From NCBI GenBank assembly GCA_040954595.2, contig CM082588.2:11842001-11906000 (forward strand): DNA of 64,000 bases, in the 5' to 3' direction. The stretch is from Balanoglossus misakiensis. Its lineage: Eukaryota > Hemichordata. This document shows, piece after piece, positions 24,701 to 36,235 of this stretch. A program made the position numbers and the translations under genes. Numbering within the stretch: position 1 is the first letter of the stretch; the number at the start of each line of letters is the position of its first letter. The notes under the pieces were generated by a model. It made no database searches and was not told the origin of the DNA. It worked only from the letters and a program-made list of their open reading frames with translations.

Positions 24701-27106
24701 GGGAAGGAAGGTGCTCTCCTCAGCTCAACTGCCACCAATAAACTGGCCCACAGCAGATGAGTTCATTTCAACAGGTGCCAAGCTCTTTGGCTAGAATAGA
24801 TAAAATATATTGATGCCGCAATGAATGAATGAAAACAGTATGAATGACCAGTCAATGGAGCTCTCCAATGGCACGTAAGAATTCTAGAATAGGCAAATTT
24901 GCAATTACACTCACTCGCATGAATGAATGCTGGCATCTGTGGTGGGCGGCGTGGAACTTTACTTGGTGGCGTGCCGGGAAGGAAGGTGCTCTCCTCAGCT
25001 CAACTGCCACCAATAAACTGGCCCACAGCAGATGAGTTCATTTCAACAGGTGCCAAGCTCTTTGGCTAGAATAGATAAAATATATTGATGCCGCAATGAA
25101 TGAATGAAAACAGTATGAATGACCAGTCAATGGAGCTCTCCAATGGCACGTAAGAATTCTAGAATAGGCAAATTTGCAATTACACTCACTCGCATGAATG
25201 AATGCTGGCATCTGTGGTGGGCGGCGTGGAACTTTACTTGGTGGCGTGCCGGGAAGGAAGGTGCTCTCCTCAGCTCAACTGCCACCAATAAACTGGCCCA
25301 CAGCAGATGAGTTCATTTCAACAGGTGCCAAGCTCTTTGGCTAGAATAGATAAAATATATTGATGCCGCAATGAATGAATGAAAACAGTATGAATGACCA
25401 GTCAATGGAGCTCTCCAATGGCACGTAAGATTCTAGAATAGGCAAATTTGCAATTACACTCACTCGCATGAATGAATGCTGGCATCTGTGGTGGGCGGCG
25501 TGGAACTTTACTTGGTGGCGTGCCGGGAAGGAAGGTGCTCTCCTCAGCTCAACTGCCACCAATAAACTGGCCCACAGCAGATGAGTTCATTTCAACAGGT
25601 GCCAAGCTCTTCGGCTAGAATAGATAAAATATATTGATGCCGCAATGAATGAATGAAAACAGTATGAATGACCAGTCAATGGAGCTCTCCAATGGCACGT
25701 AAGATTCTAGAATAGGCAAATTTGCAATTACACTCACTCGCATGAATGAATGCTGGCATCTGTGGTGGGCGGCGTGGAACTTTACTTGGTGGCGTGCCGG
25801 GAAAGAAGGTGCTCTCCTCAGCTCAACTGCCACCAATAAACTGGCCCACAGCAGATGAGTTCATTTCAACAGGTGCCAAGCTCTTTGGCTAGAATAGATA
25901 AAATATATTGATGCCGCAATGAATGAATGAAAACAGTATGAATGACCAGTCAATGGAGCTCTCCAATGGCACGTAAGAATTCTAGAATAGGCAAATTTGC
26001 AATTACACTCACTCGCATGAATGAATGCTGGCATCTGTGGTGGGCGGCGTGGAACTTTACTTGGTGGCGTGCCGGGAAGGAAGGTGCTCTCCTCAGCTCA
26101 ACTGCCACCAATAAACTGGCCCACAGCAGATGAGTTCATTTCAACAGGTGCCAAGCTCTTTGGCTAGAATAGATAAAATATATTGATGCCGCAATGAATG
26201 AATGAAAACAGTATGAATGACCAGTCAATGGAGCTCTCCAATGGCACGTAAGATTCTAGAATAGGCAAATTTGCAATTACACTCACTCGCATGAATGAAT
26301 GCTGGCATCTGTGGTGGGCGGCGTGGAACTTTACTTGGTGGCGTGCCGGGAAAGAAGGTGCTCTCCTCAGCTCAACTGCCACCAATAAACTGGCCCACAG
26401 CAGATGAGTTCATTTCAACAGGTGCCAAGCTCTTTGGCTAGAATAGATAAAATATATTGATGCCGCAATGAATGAATGAAAACAGTATGAATGACCAGTC
26501 AATGGAGCTCTCCAATGGCACGTAAGATCTGTCTTGAAATTGCAGAAAGTACTCTAATTTGAAACAGGGTTAAAGACCATACAACACACCCAGCAGTGAG
26601 GGCGCTTTAGTGCATGTACACAATTAATAATTGATGCAGGACGGCTTGCCAATTAAATGTCTATTTTACAGAAAATATAAGGTACTTTCTCCATTTCCAT
26701 TACAGATCTAGAATAGGCAAATTTGCAATTACACTCACTCGCATGAATGAATGCTGGCATCTGTGGTGGGCGGCGTGGAACTTTACTTGGTGGCGTGCCG
26801 GGAAGGAAGGTGCTCTCCTCAGCTCAACTGCCACCAATAAACTGGCCCACAGCAGATGAGTTCATTTCAACAGGTGCCAAGCTCTTCGGCTAGAATAGAT
26901 AAAATATATTGATGCCGCAATGAATGAATGAAAACAGTATGAATGACCAGTCAATGGAGCTCTCCAATGGCACGTAAGATTCTAGAATAGGCAAATTTGC
27001 AATTACACTCACTCGCATGAATGAATGCTGGCATCTGTGGTGGGCGGCGTGGAACTTTACTTGGTGGCGTGCCGGGAAGGAAGGTGCTCTCCTCAGCTCA
27101 ACTGCC
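21728..27106 (+). repeat. Satellite block 5, units 64-80
   Basis: Unit starts: 21728 L, 22180 S3, 22456 S1, 22730 S2, 23005 L2, 23459 S1, 23733 S1, 24007 L, 24459 S2, 24734 S2, 25009 S2, 25284 S1, 25558 S1, 25832 S2, 26107 S1, 26381 L, 26833 S1. From 21728 to 25831 this repeats block 3 with one S2-L2-S1 triplet missing: the offset is 10,187 bp before the triplet and 9,184 bp after it. The corresponding end unit is S2 here but S4 at 16648. Confidence 0.92.
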
Positions 27107-29365
27107 ACCAATAAACTGGCCCACAGCAGATGAGTTCATTTCAACAGGTGCCAAGCTCTTTGGCTAGAATAGATAAAATATATTGATGCCGCAATGAATG
27201 AATGAAAACAGTATGAATGACCAGTCAATGGAGCTCTCCAATGGCACGTAAGATCTGTCTTGAAATTGCAGAAAGTACTCTAATTTGAAACAGGGTTAAA
27301 GACCATACAACACACCCAGCAGTGAGGGCGCTTTAGTGCATGTACACAATTAATAATTGATGCAGGACGGCTTGCCAATTAAATGTCTATTTTACAGAAA
27401 ATATAAGGTACTTTCTCCATTTCCATTACAGATCTAGAATAGGCAAATTTGCAATTACACTCACTCGCATGAATGAATGCTGGCATCTGTGGTGGGCGGC
27501 GTGGAACTTTACTTGGTGGCGTGCCGGGAAGGAAGGTGCTCTCCTCAGCTCAACTGCCACCAATAAACTGGCCCACAGCAGATGAGTTCATTTCAACAGG
27601 TGCCAAGCTCTTTGGCTAGAATAGATAAAATATATTGATGCCGCAATGAATGAATGAAAACAGTATGAATGACCAGTCAATGGAGCTCTCCAATGGCACG
27701 TAAGATCTGTCTTGAAATTGCAGAAAGTACTCTAATTTGAAACAGGGTTAAAGACCATACAACACACCCAGCAGTGAGGGCGCTTTAGTGCATGTACACA
27801 ATTAATAATTGATGCAGGACGGCTTGCCAATTAAATGTCTATTTTACAGAAAATATAAGGTACTTTCTCCATTTCGATTACAGATCTAGAATAGGCAAAT
27901 TTGCAATTACACTCACTCGCATGAATGAATGCTGGCATCTGTGGTGGGCGGCGTGGAACTTTACTTGGTGGCGTGCCGGGAAGGAAGGTGCTCTCCTCAG
28001 CTCAACTGCCACCAATAAACTGGCCCACAGCAGATGAGTTCATTTCAACAGGTGCCAAGCTCTTTGGCTAGAATAGATAAAATATATTGACGCGCAATGA
28101 ATGAATGAAAACAGTATGAATGACCAGTCAATGGAGCTCTCCAATGGCACGTAAGATCTGTCTTGAAATTGCAGAAAGTACTCTAATTTGAAACAGGGTT
28201 AAAGACCATACAACACACCCAGCAGTGAGGGCGCTTTAGTGCATGTACACAATTAATAATTGATGCAGGACGGCTTGCCAATTAAATGTCTATTTTACAG
28301 AAAATATAAGGTACTTTCTCCATTTCCATTACAGATCTAGAATAGGCAAATTTGCAATTACACTCACTCGCATGAATGAATGCTGGCATCTGTGGTGGGC
28401 GGCGTGGAACTTTACTTGGTGGCGTGCCGGGAAGGAAGGTGCTCTCCTCAGCTCAACTGCCACCAATAAACTGGCCCACAGCAGATGAGTTCATTTCAAC
28501 AGGTGCCAAGCTCTTTGGCTAGAATAGATAAAATATATTGATGCCGCAATGAATGAATGAAAACAGTATGAATGACCAGTCAATGGAGCTCTCCAATGGC
28601 ACGTAAGATCTGTCTTGAAATTGCAGAAAGTACTCTAATTTGAAACAGGGTTAAAGACCATACAACACACCCAGCAGTGAGGGCGCTTTAGTGCATGTAC
28701 ACAATTAATAATTGATGCAGGACGGCTTGCCAATTAAATGTCTATTTTACAGAAAATATAAGGTACTTTCTCCATTTCCATTACAGATCTAGGATAGGCA
28801 AATTTGCAATTACACTCACTCGCATGAATGAATGCTGGCATCTGTGGTGGGCGGCGTGGAACTTTACTTGGTGGCGTGCCGGGAAGGAAGGTGCTCTCCT
28901 CAGCTCAACTGCCACCAATAAACTGGCCCACAGCTGATGAGTTCATTTCAACAGGTGCCAAGCTCTTTGGCTAGTATAGATAAAATATATTGATGCCGCA
29001 ATGAATGAATGAAAACAGTATGAATGACCAGTCAATGGAGCTCTCCAATGGCACGTAAGATCTGTCTTGAAATTGCAGAAAGTACTCTAATTTGAAACAG
29101 GGTTAAAGACCATACAACACACCCAGCAGTGAGGGCGCTTTAGTGCATGTACACAATTAATAATTGATGCAGGACGGCTTGCCAATTAAATGTCTATTTT
29201 ACAGAAAATATAAGGTACTTTCTCCATTTCCATTACAGATCTAGAATAGGCAAATTTGCAATTACACTCACTCGCATGAATGAATGCTGGCATCTGTGGT
29301 GGGCGGCGTGGAACTTTACTTGGTGGCGTGCCGGGAAGGAAGGTGCTCTCCTCAGCTCAACTGCC
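27107..29365 (+). repeat. Satellite block 6: five long units in a row
   Basis: L units start at 27107, 27559, 28011, 28462 and 28914; this is the longest run of L in the window. The 28011 unit is 451 bp because GATGCCGC has become GACGCGC near 28090. Other changes in the run are TTTCGATTACAG (about 27875), CTAGGATAGG (about 28792), CACAGCTGATG (about 28935) and CTAGTATAG (about 28973). This run is visibly more mutated than the rest of the array. Confidence 0.92.
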
Positions 29366-32300
29366 ACCAATAAACTGGCCCACAGCAGATGAGTTCATTT
29401 CAACAGGTGCCAAGCTCTTTGGCTAGAATAGATAAAATATATTGATGCCGCAATGAATGAATGAAAACAGTATGAATGACCAGTCAATGGAGCTCTCCAA
29501 TGGCACGTAAGATTCTAGAATAGGCAAATTTGCAATTACACTCACTCGCATGAATGAATGCTGGCATCTGTGGTGGGCGGCGTGGAACTTTACTTGGTGG
29601 CGTGCCGGGAAGGAAGGTGCTCTCCTCAGCTCAACTGCCACCAATAAACTGGCCCACAGCAGATGAGTTCATTTCAACAGGTGCCAAGCTCTTCGGCTAG
29701 AATAGATAAAATATATTGATGCCGCAATGAATGAATGAAAACAGTATGAATGACCAGTCAATGGAGCTCTCCAATGGCACGTAAGATTCTAGAATAGGCA
29801 AATTTGCAATTACACTCACTCGCATGAATGAATGCTGGCATCTGTGGTGGGCGGCGTGGAACTTTACTTGGTGGCGTGCCGGGAAAGAAGGTGCTCTCCT
29901 CAGCTCAACTGCCACCAATAAACTGGCCCACAGCAGATGAGTTCATTTCAACAGGTGCCAAGCTCTTTGGCTAGAATAGATAAAATATATTGATGCCGCA
30001 ATGAATGAATGAAAACAGTATGAATGACCAGTCAATGGAGCTCTCCAATGGCACGTAATTCTAGAATAGGCAAATTTGCAATTACACTCACTCGCATGAA
30101 AGAATGCTGGCATCTGTGGTGGGCGGCGTGGAACTTTACTTGGTGGCGTGCCGGGAAGGAAGGTGCTCTCCTCAGCTCAACTGCCACCAATAAACTGGCC
30201 CACAGCAGATGAGTTCATTTCAACAGGTGCCAAGCTCTTTGGCTAGAATAGATAAAATATATTGATGCCGCAATGAATGAATGAAAACAGTATGAATGAC
30301 CAGTCAATGGAGCTCTCCAATGGCACGTAAGATCTGTCTTGAAATTGCAGAAAGTACTCTAATTTGAAACAGGGTTAAAGACCATACAACACACCCAGCA
30401 GTGAGGGCGCTTTAGTGCATGTACACAATTAATAATTGATGCAGGACGGCTTGCCAATTAAATGTCTATTTTACAGAAAATATAAGGTACTTTCTCCATT
30501 TCCATTACAGATCTAGAATAGGCAAATTTGCAATTACACTCACTCGCATGAATGAATGCTGGCATCTGTGGTGGGCGGCGTGGAACTTTACTTGGTGGCG
30601 TGCCGGGAAGGAAGGTGCTCTCCTCAGCTCAACTGCCACCAATAAACTGGCCCACAGCAGATGAGTTCATTTCAACAGGTGCCAAGCTCTTTGGCTAGAA
30701 TAGATAAAATATATTGATGCCGCAATGAATGAATGAAAACAGTATGAATGACCAGTCAATGGAGCTCTCCAATGGCACGTAAGATTCTAGAATAGGCAAA
30801 TTTGCAATTACACTCACTCGCATGAATGAATGCTGGCATCTGTGGTGGGCGGCGTGGAACTTTACTTGGTGGCGTGCCGGGAAGGAAGGTGCTCTCCTCA
30901 GCTCAACTGCCACCAATAAACTGGCCCACAGCAGATGAGTTCATTTCAACAGGTGCCAAGCTCTTCGGCTAGAATAGATAAAATATATTGATGCCGCAAT
31001 GAATGAATGAAAACAGTATGAATGACCAGTCAATGGAGCTCTCCAATGGCACGTAAGATTCTAGAATAGGCAAATTTGCAATTACACTCACTCGCATGAA
31101 TGAATGCTGGCATCTGTGGTGGGCGGCGTGGAACTTTACTTGGTGGCGTGCCGGGAAAGAAGGTGCTCTCCTCAGCTCAACTGCCACCAATAAACTGGCC
31201 CACAGCAGATGAGTTCATTTCAACAGGTGCCAAGCTCTTTGGCTAGAATAGATAAAATATATTGATGCCGCAATGAATGAATGAAAACAGTATGAATGAC
31301 CAGTCAATGGAGCTCTCCAATGGCACGTAAGATCTGTCTTGAAATTGCAGAAAGTACTCTAATTTGAAACAGGGTTAAAGACCATACAACACACCCAGCA
31401 GTGAGGGCGCTTTAGTGCATGTACACAATTAATAATTGATGCAGGACGGCTTGCCAATTAAATGTCTATTTTACAGAAAATATAAGGTACTTTCTCCATT
31501 TCCATTACAGATCTAGAATAGGCAAATTTGCAATTACACTCACTCGCATGAATGAATGCTGGCATCTGTGGTGGGCGGCGTGGAACTTTACTTGGTGGCG
31601 TGCCGGGAAGGAAGGTGCTCTCCTCAGCTCAACTGCCACCAATAAACTGGCCCACAGCAGATGAGTTCATTTCAACAGGTGCCAAGCTCTTTGGCTAGAA
31701 TAGATAAAATATATTGATGCCGCAATGAATGAATGAAAACAGTATGAATGACCAGTCAATGGAGCTCTCCAATGGCACGTAAGATCTGTCTTGAAATTGC
31801 AGAAAGTACTCTAATTTGAAACAGGGTTAAAGACCATACAACACACCCAGCAGTGAGGGCGCTTTAGTGCATGTACACAATTAATAATTGATGCAGGACG
31901 GCTTGCCAATTAAATGTCTATTTTACAGAAAATATAAGGTACTTTCTCCATTTCCATTACAGATCTAGAATAGGCAAATTTGCAATTACACTCACTCGCA
32001 TGAATGAATGCTGGCATCTGTGGTGGGCGGCGTGGAACTTTACTTGGTGGCGTGCCGGGAAGGAAGGTGCTCTCCTCAGCTCAACTGCCACCAATAAACT
32101 GGCCCACAGCAGATGAGTTCATTTCAACAGGTGCCAAGCTCTTTGGCTAGAATAGATAAAATATATTGATGCCGCAATGAATGAATGAAAACAGTATGAA
32201 TGACCAGTCAATGGAGCTCTCCAATGGCACGTAAGATCTGTCTTGAAATTGCAGAAAGTACTCTAATTTGAAACAGGGTTAAAGACCATACAACACACCC

Positions 32301-34541
32301 AGCAGTGAGGGCGCTTTAGTGCATGTACACAATTAATAATTGATGCAGGACGGCTTGCCAATTAAATGTCTATTTTACAGAAAATATAAGGTACTTTCTC
32401 CATTTCCATTACAGATCTAGAATAGGCAAATTTGCAATTACACTCACTCGCATGAATGAATGCTGGCATCTGTGGTGGGCGGCGTGGAACTTTACTTGGT
32501 GGCGTGCCGGGAAGGAAGGTGCTCTCCTCAGCTCAACTGCCACCAATAAACTGGCCCACAGCAGATGAGTTCATTTCAACAGGTGCCAAGCTCTTTGGCT
32601 AGAATAGATAAAATATATTGATGCCGCAATGAATGAATGAAAACAGTATGAATGACCAGTCAATGGAGCTCTCCAATGGCACGTAAGATTCTAGAATAGG
32701 CAAATTTGCAATTACACTCACTCGCATGAATGAATGCTGGCATCTGTGGTGGGCGGCGTGGAACTTTACTTGGTGGCGTGCCGGGAAGGAAGGTGCTCTC
32801 CTCAGCTCAACTGCCACCAATAAACTGGCCCACAGCAGATGAGTTCATTTCAACAGGTGCCAAGCTCTTCGGCTAGAATAGATAAAATATATTGATGCCG
32901 CAATGAATGAATGAAAACAGTATGAATGACCAGTCAATGGAGCTCTCCAATGGCACGTAAGATTCTAGAATAGGCAAATTTGCAATTACACTCACTCGCA
33001 TGAATGAATGCTGGCATCTGTGGTGGGCGGCGTGGAACTTTACTTGGTGGCGTGCCGGGAAAGAAGGTGCTCTCCTCAGCTCAACTGCCACCAATAAACT
33101 GGCCCACAGCAGATGAGTTCATTTCAACAGGTGCCAAGCTCTTTGGCTAGAATAGATAAAATATATTGATGCCGCAATGAATGAATGAAAACAGTATGAA
33201 TGACCAGTCAATGGAGCTCTCCAATGGCACGTAAGATCTGTCTTGAAATTGCAGAAAGTACTCTAATTTGAAACAGGGTTAAAGACCATACAACACACCC
33301 AGCAGTGAGGGCGCTTTAGTGCATGTACACAATTAATAATTGATGCAGGACGGCTTGCCAATTAAATGTCTATTTTACAGAAAATATAAGGTACTTTCTC
33401 CATTTCCATTACAGATCTAGAATAGGCAAATTTGCAATTACACTCACTCGCATGAATGAATGCTGGCATCTGTGGTGGGCGGCGTGGAACTTTACTTGGT
33501 GGCGTGCCGGGAAGGAAGGTGCTCTCCTCAGCTCAACTGCCACCAATAAACTGGCCCACAGCAGATGAGTTCATTTCAACAGGTGCCAAGCTCTTTGGCT
33601 AGAATAGATAAAATATATTGATGCCGCAATGAATGAATGAAAACAGTATGAATGACCAGTCAATGGAGCTCTCCAATGGCACGTAAGATCTGTCTTGAAA
33701 TTGCAGAAAGTACTCTAATTTGAAACAGGGTTAAAGACCATACAACACACCCAGCAGTGAGGGCGCTTTAGTGCATGTACACAATTAATAATTGATGCAG
33801 GACGGCTTGCCAATTAAATGTCTATTTTACAGAAAATATAAGGTACTTTCTCCATTTCCATTACAGATCTAGAATAGGCAAATTTGCAATTACACTCACT
33901 CGCATGAATGAATGCTGGCATCTGTGGTGGGCGGCGTGGAACTTTACTTGGTGGCGTGCCGGGAAGGAAGGTGCTCTCCTCAGCTCAACTGCCACCAATA
34001 AACTGGCCCACAGCAGATGAGTTCATTTCAACAGGTGCCAAGCTCTTTGGCTAGAATAGATAAAATATATTGATGCCGCAATGAATGAATGAAAACAGTA
34101 TGAATGACCAGTCAATGGAGCTCTCCAATGGCACGTAAGATTCTAGAATAGGCAAATTTGCAATTACACTCACTCGCATGAATGAATGCTGGCATCTGTG
34201 GTGGGCGGCGTGGAACTTTACTTGGTGGCGTGCCGGGAAGGAAGGTGCTCTCCTCAGCTCAACTGCCACCAATAAACTGGCCCACAGCAGATGAGTTCAT
34301 TTCAACAGGTGCCAAGCTCTTTGGCTAGAATAGATAAAATATATTGATGCCGCAATGAATGAATGAAAACAGTATGAATGACCAGTCAATGGAGCTCTCC
34401 AATGGCACGTAAGATTCTAGAATAGGCAAATTTGCAATGACACTCACTCGCATGAATGAATGCTGGCATCTGTGGTGGGCGGCGTGGAACTTTACTTGGT
34501 GGCGTGCCGGGAAAGAAGGTGCTCTCCTCAGCTCAACTGCC
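29366..34541 (+). repeat. Satellite block 7, units 86-100
   Basis: Unit starts: 29366 S1, 29640 S1, 29914 S4, 30186 L, 30638 S1, 30912 S1, 31186 L, 31638 L, 32090 L, 32542 S1, 32816 S1, 33090 L, 33542 L, 33994 S1, 34268 S1. The first 13 units (29366-33993) repeat 16100-20727 in the same order at an offset of 13,266 bp, including the rare S4 junction. It diverges where the older copy has a third L at 20728 and this copy goes to S1 at 33994. Confidence 0.92.
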
Positions 34542-34730
34542 ACCAATAAACTGGCCCACAGCAGATGAGTTCATTTCAACAGGTGCCAAGCTCTTTGGCT
34601 AGAATAGATAAAATATATTGATGCCGCAATGAATGAATGAAAACAGTATGAATGACCAGTCAATGGAGCTCTCCAATGGCACGTAAGATCTGTCTTGAAA
34701 TTGCAGAAAGTACTCTAATTTGAAACAGGG

Positions 34731-34734
34731 TTAA
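34731..34734. repeat. TTAA target-site duplication, left
   Basis: TTAA directly before the left terminal repeat. Uninterrupted L units have a single TTAA in GGGTTAAAGACC at this place, so this is a duplicated target. Confidence 0.95.
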
Positions 34735-34747
34735 CACTTTCGCTGCG
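34735..34747 (+). repeat. Left terminal inverted repeat of the piggyBac-like element
   Basis: CACTTTCGCTGCG. It pairs with the right end except for one G/A difference at position 8. The next bases do not pair, so the inverted repeat is 13 bp. Confidence 0.92.
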
Positions 34748-34800
34748 GGAGGGCGTTTTCTGCGCCGGCAGTCAGAATGCGGGAGGCGCATAAATGCGCC
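34744..34800 (+). repeat. Subterminal direct repeats and hairpin, left end
   Basis: The pattern TGCGGGAGG-N8-TGCGCC occurs twice, 34 bp apart (34744-34766 and 34778-34800). The second copy also forms a small hairpin, GGCGCAT-AA-ATGCGCC, at 34785-34800. Repeats just inside the ends are common transposase-binding sites in piggyBac elements; binding here is inferred. Confidence 0.7.
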
Positions 34801-34867
34801 AAGATCGCGTCCGTTACTTGGTCTGTTCTATTTTATGTTCGTTGCTTATTTACTCATTTTGTATGAC

Positions 34868-34875
34868 TATATATA
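34868..34875 (+). promoter_or_regulatory. Possible TATA box of the transposase relic
   Basis: TATATATA followed by GG, 138 bases before the first ATG of the transposase reading frame (35013). Placement fits a promoter inside the 5' part of the element, but there is no further support and the gene is broken. Confidence 0.25.
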
Positions 34876-35012
34876 GGACAGGGGTCAACCCTAATTGAGC
34901 ATGCGCATATGTATTGTAAACAATCAAGTCGATTTTGTCATCAAAGGGTTTCCTTATACAGCTGATTTTAGGTCGCCCCGATCATATTTTTTCATTCACT
35001 TGGTATTTAAAA

Positions 35013-35571
35013 ATGGCGACATGGGCAAAGTTTGATGCCGACGAAGTTCTTGAACAAGTCTTTCAGGATAGTGACAGCGATCATAGCGATAGCGGAAGCC
35101 AAATTACGGACAACAACATCATAGAACCAGAAATAGAAGCCAGACACGGAGAAAACAGAGTAGAGACAGAGAGAGAGGGAGGGTTTTTGCCATGTTCTCG
35201 GACGTCGTAACGTTGATGGTGACACGCGGTGGGTTTTGTATGACGTAAATGACAATTACACACCGGACTGGTTGTCTGTATACGATCGTCGCTAAGGTTT
35301 ATTAGTTGACACTGATGACTTTGCGCCGGTTGACTTTTTTCAGCTGTTCTTTCCTGGTGATGTGTTTGAGTTGATGTCATTGTCAGAGCAAACTGATATG
35401 TACACCGCACAATTTTTTGACAACCCTGCAATAGATGAGTTGCCCTTCCGGTCAAGATTTCGCCAGATGCCTACTTCACTGAATTAAATAAAGGCGTAGG
35501 TTTCTTTGCAAATCTTGATGGGACTTTGCCAGAAGTCTATGTTGTCAGAGTATTATATCCATTTGAAATGA
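35013..35571 (+). pseudogene. Broken N-terminal part of a piggyBac-type transposase
   Basis: The first frame starts at ATG 35013 (MATWAKFDADEV) and gives an acidic, serine-rich stretch with DSDSDHSDSGS, typical of the N-terminus of piggyBac transposases; it ends at TAA 35208-35210. Coding similarity continues in the next frame (GRRNVDGD from 35200, then YTPDWLS and APVDFFQLFFPGD), so a frameshift lies around 35160-35200. That frame has stops at 35293, 35485 and 35497, yet the pattern FRSRF then LQILMGLCQK still follows the family order up to TGA 35569-35571. PVDFFQLFF and LQILMGL resemble the start of the DDE_Tnp_1_7 domain. Family members are usually about 500-600 residues; only about 185 codons remain and the catalytic aspartates are absent. 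Assignment is by recognition of motifs, not by a search. Confidence 0.8.
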
Positions 35572-36020
35572 ATTGCCAAAACAGTACTATGCTAATGAAT
35601 TTTTTTTAAATGTGTGTATATTCATATTTACCAACCTTGATTTCTTCAACTTGCAATTCATTAAAACGTAGAGTATTTAATAAATTACTTAATTAATTTA
35701 TTTTATTCTTATTATTTATTTACAAATTCAATCATTCACCTTTTCACTAATAATCTATATTTCTTTCTCAGATTTTAAACATGTATACATGTAAATGGTG
35801 GGCATGATTTGATAATTGTTTTTATGGTCCATTAATAAATTTGATCAAATTTCTTGCTCAAAAGTCACTTGTTATTCCCTTTTATACAGGGGGAAGTTGT
35901 TTTTGACTATTTTTGTCTGTCAGCTGTGATACAATGAATTAAATACAGTATTTCAGTCACTTATATTACAATATCTGTTGTTTTACCATATTTCGACAGA
36001 AATCCATTATGGCCGCCAGT
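35572..36020. other. AT-rich non-coding interior of the element
   Basis: No coding continuation of the transposase is visible: I see neither catalytic-core motifs nor the cysteine-rich C-terminal pattern of piggyBac enzymes. The stretch is AT-rich with several AATAAA-type hexamers (for example 35679-35684). It probably represents the deleted or decayed 3' half plus the 3' untranslated part of the ancestral element. Confidence 0.6.
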
Positions 36021-36049
36021 GTCACATGACCAATTAATGGTCATGTGAC
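36021..36049. repeat. 29-bp near-perfect palindrome in the element
   Basis: GTCACATGACCA and TGGTCATGTGAC form perfect 12-bp arms around ATTAA. It lies about 180 bp inside the right end. It could form a cruciform or bind a dimeric protein, or be a remnant of another small element; function is unknown. Confidence 0.75.
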
Positions 36050-36182
36050 CATTTTTCAGTTTTATTATGTTGGTTGTCTTATAAAATATACTTGCTGGAA
36101 ATATCATTGCATATACTTTCATATTACAAGAGATAGAGATGGTAAAGTAAAACATTGTTTATTAGTTAAATTTACCATAGGA

Positions 36183-36222
36183 AACTACGCACAGGAATAC
36201 ATTAGCATATATTAACTACGCA
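36183..36222 (-). repeat. Subterminal direct repeats, right end
   Basis: AACTACGCA occurs at 36183-36191 and 36214-36222, 31 bp apart. Read inward from the right end this is TGCGTAGTT, which parallels the repeated TGCGGGAGG of the left end: both ends repeat a TGCG-initial motif about 31-34 bp inside the terminus. Confidence 0.65.
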
Positions 36223-36231
36223 GTGAAAGTG
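36219..36231 (-). repeat. Right terminal inverted repeat of the piggyBac-like element
   Basis: CGCAGTGAAAGTG, the inverse of the left end with one mismatch. Confidence 0.92.
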
Positions 36232-36235
36232 TTAA
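36232..36235. repeat. TTAA target-site duplication, right
   Basis: TTAA directly after the right terminal repeat, followed by AGACCATAC, where the satellite unit resumes without loss of a base. Confidence 0.95.

Larger units (their letters stand above)
1..34541 (+). repeat. Satellite array, left part (100 units)
   Basis: Head-to-tail copies of one unit starting at ACCAATAAACTGG. Unit length takes only a few values: 272-276 bp for short units and 452/454 bp for long ones, with a single 451-bp unit at 28011. Units are nearly identical outside one variable site about 140-150 bp into the unit. The same fixed landmarks recur in every unit: ATGAATGAATG twice, GGTGGGCGGCGTGG, and GCTCTCCTCAGCTC at the end. 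No intact gene lies inside. The array continues past the transposon at 34735-36231 and past both window edges, so its full size is not visible. I do not recognise the family by name. Confidence 0.97.
34735..36231 (+). mobile_element. Non-autonomous piggyBac-like DNA transposon
   Basis: A 1,497-bp insertion with inverted ends CACTTTCGCTGCG (34735-34747) and CGCAGTGAAAGTG (36219-36231), matching at 12 of 13 positions. It is flanked by TTAA on both sides. TTAA duplication is the hallmark of the piggyBac superfamily, and the interior carries a relic of that family's transposase on the same strand. The base composition differs sharply from the satellite: the left 75 bp are GC-rich and the right half is AT-rich. 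The catalytic half of the transposase is missing, so the element depends on an enzyme from elsewhere. It is the only copy in the window. Confidence 0.93.

Noticed and set aside
1-34541. CRISPR array
   Set aside because: Repeats are 272-454 bp, contiguous and without unique spacers; no cas genes; context is eukaryotic.
35081-35455. 124-codon minus-strand open frame inside the element
   Set aside because: It lies antisense to the transposase relic, whose plus-strand reading shows family motifs; it is a shadow.
35961-36155. 64-codon minus-strand open frame near the right end
   Set aside because: AT-rich, crosses the palindrome, no recognisable protein features.
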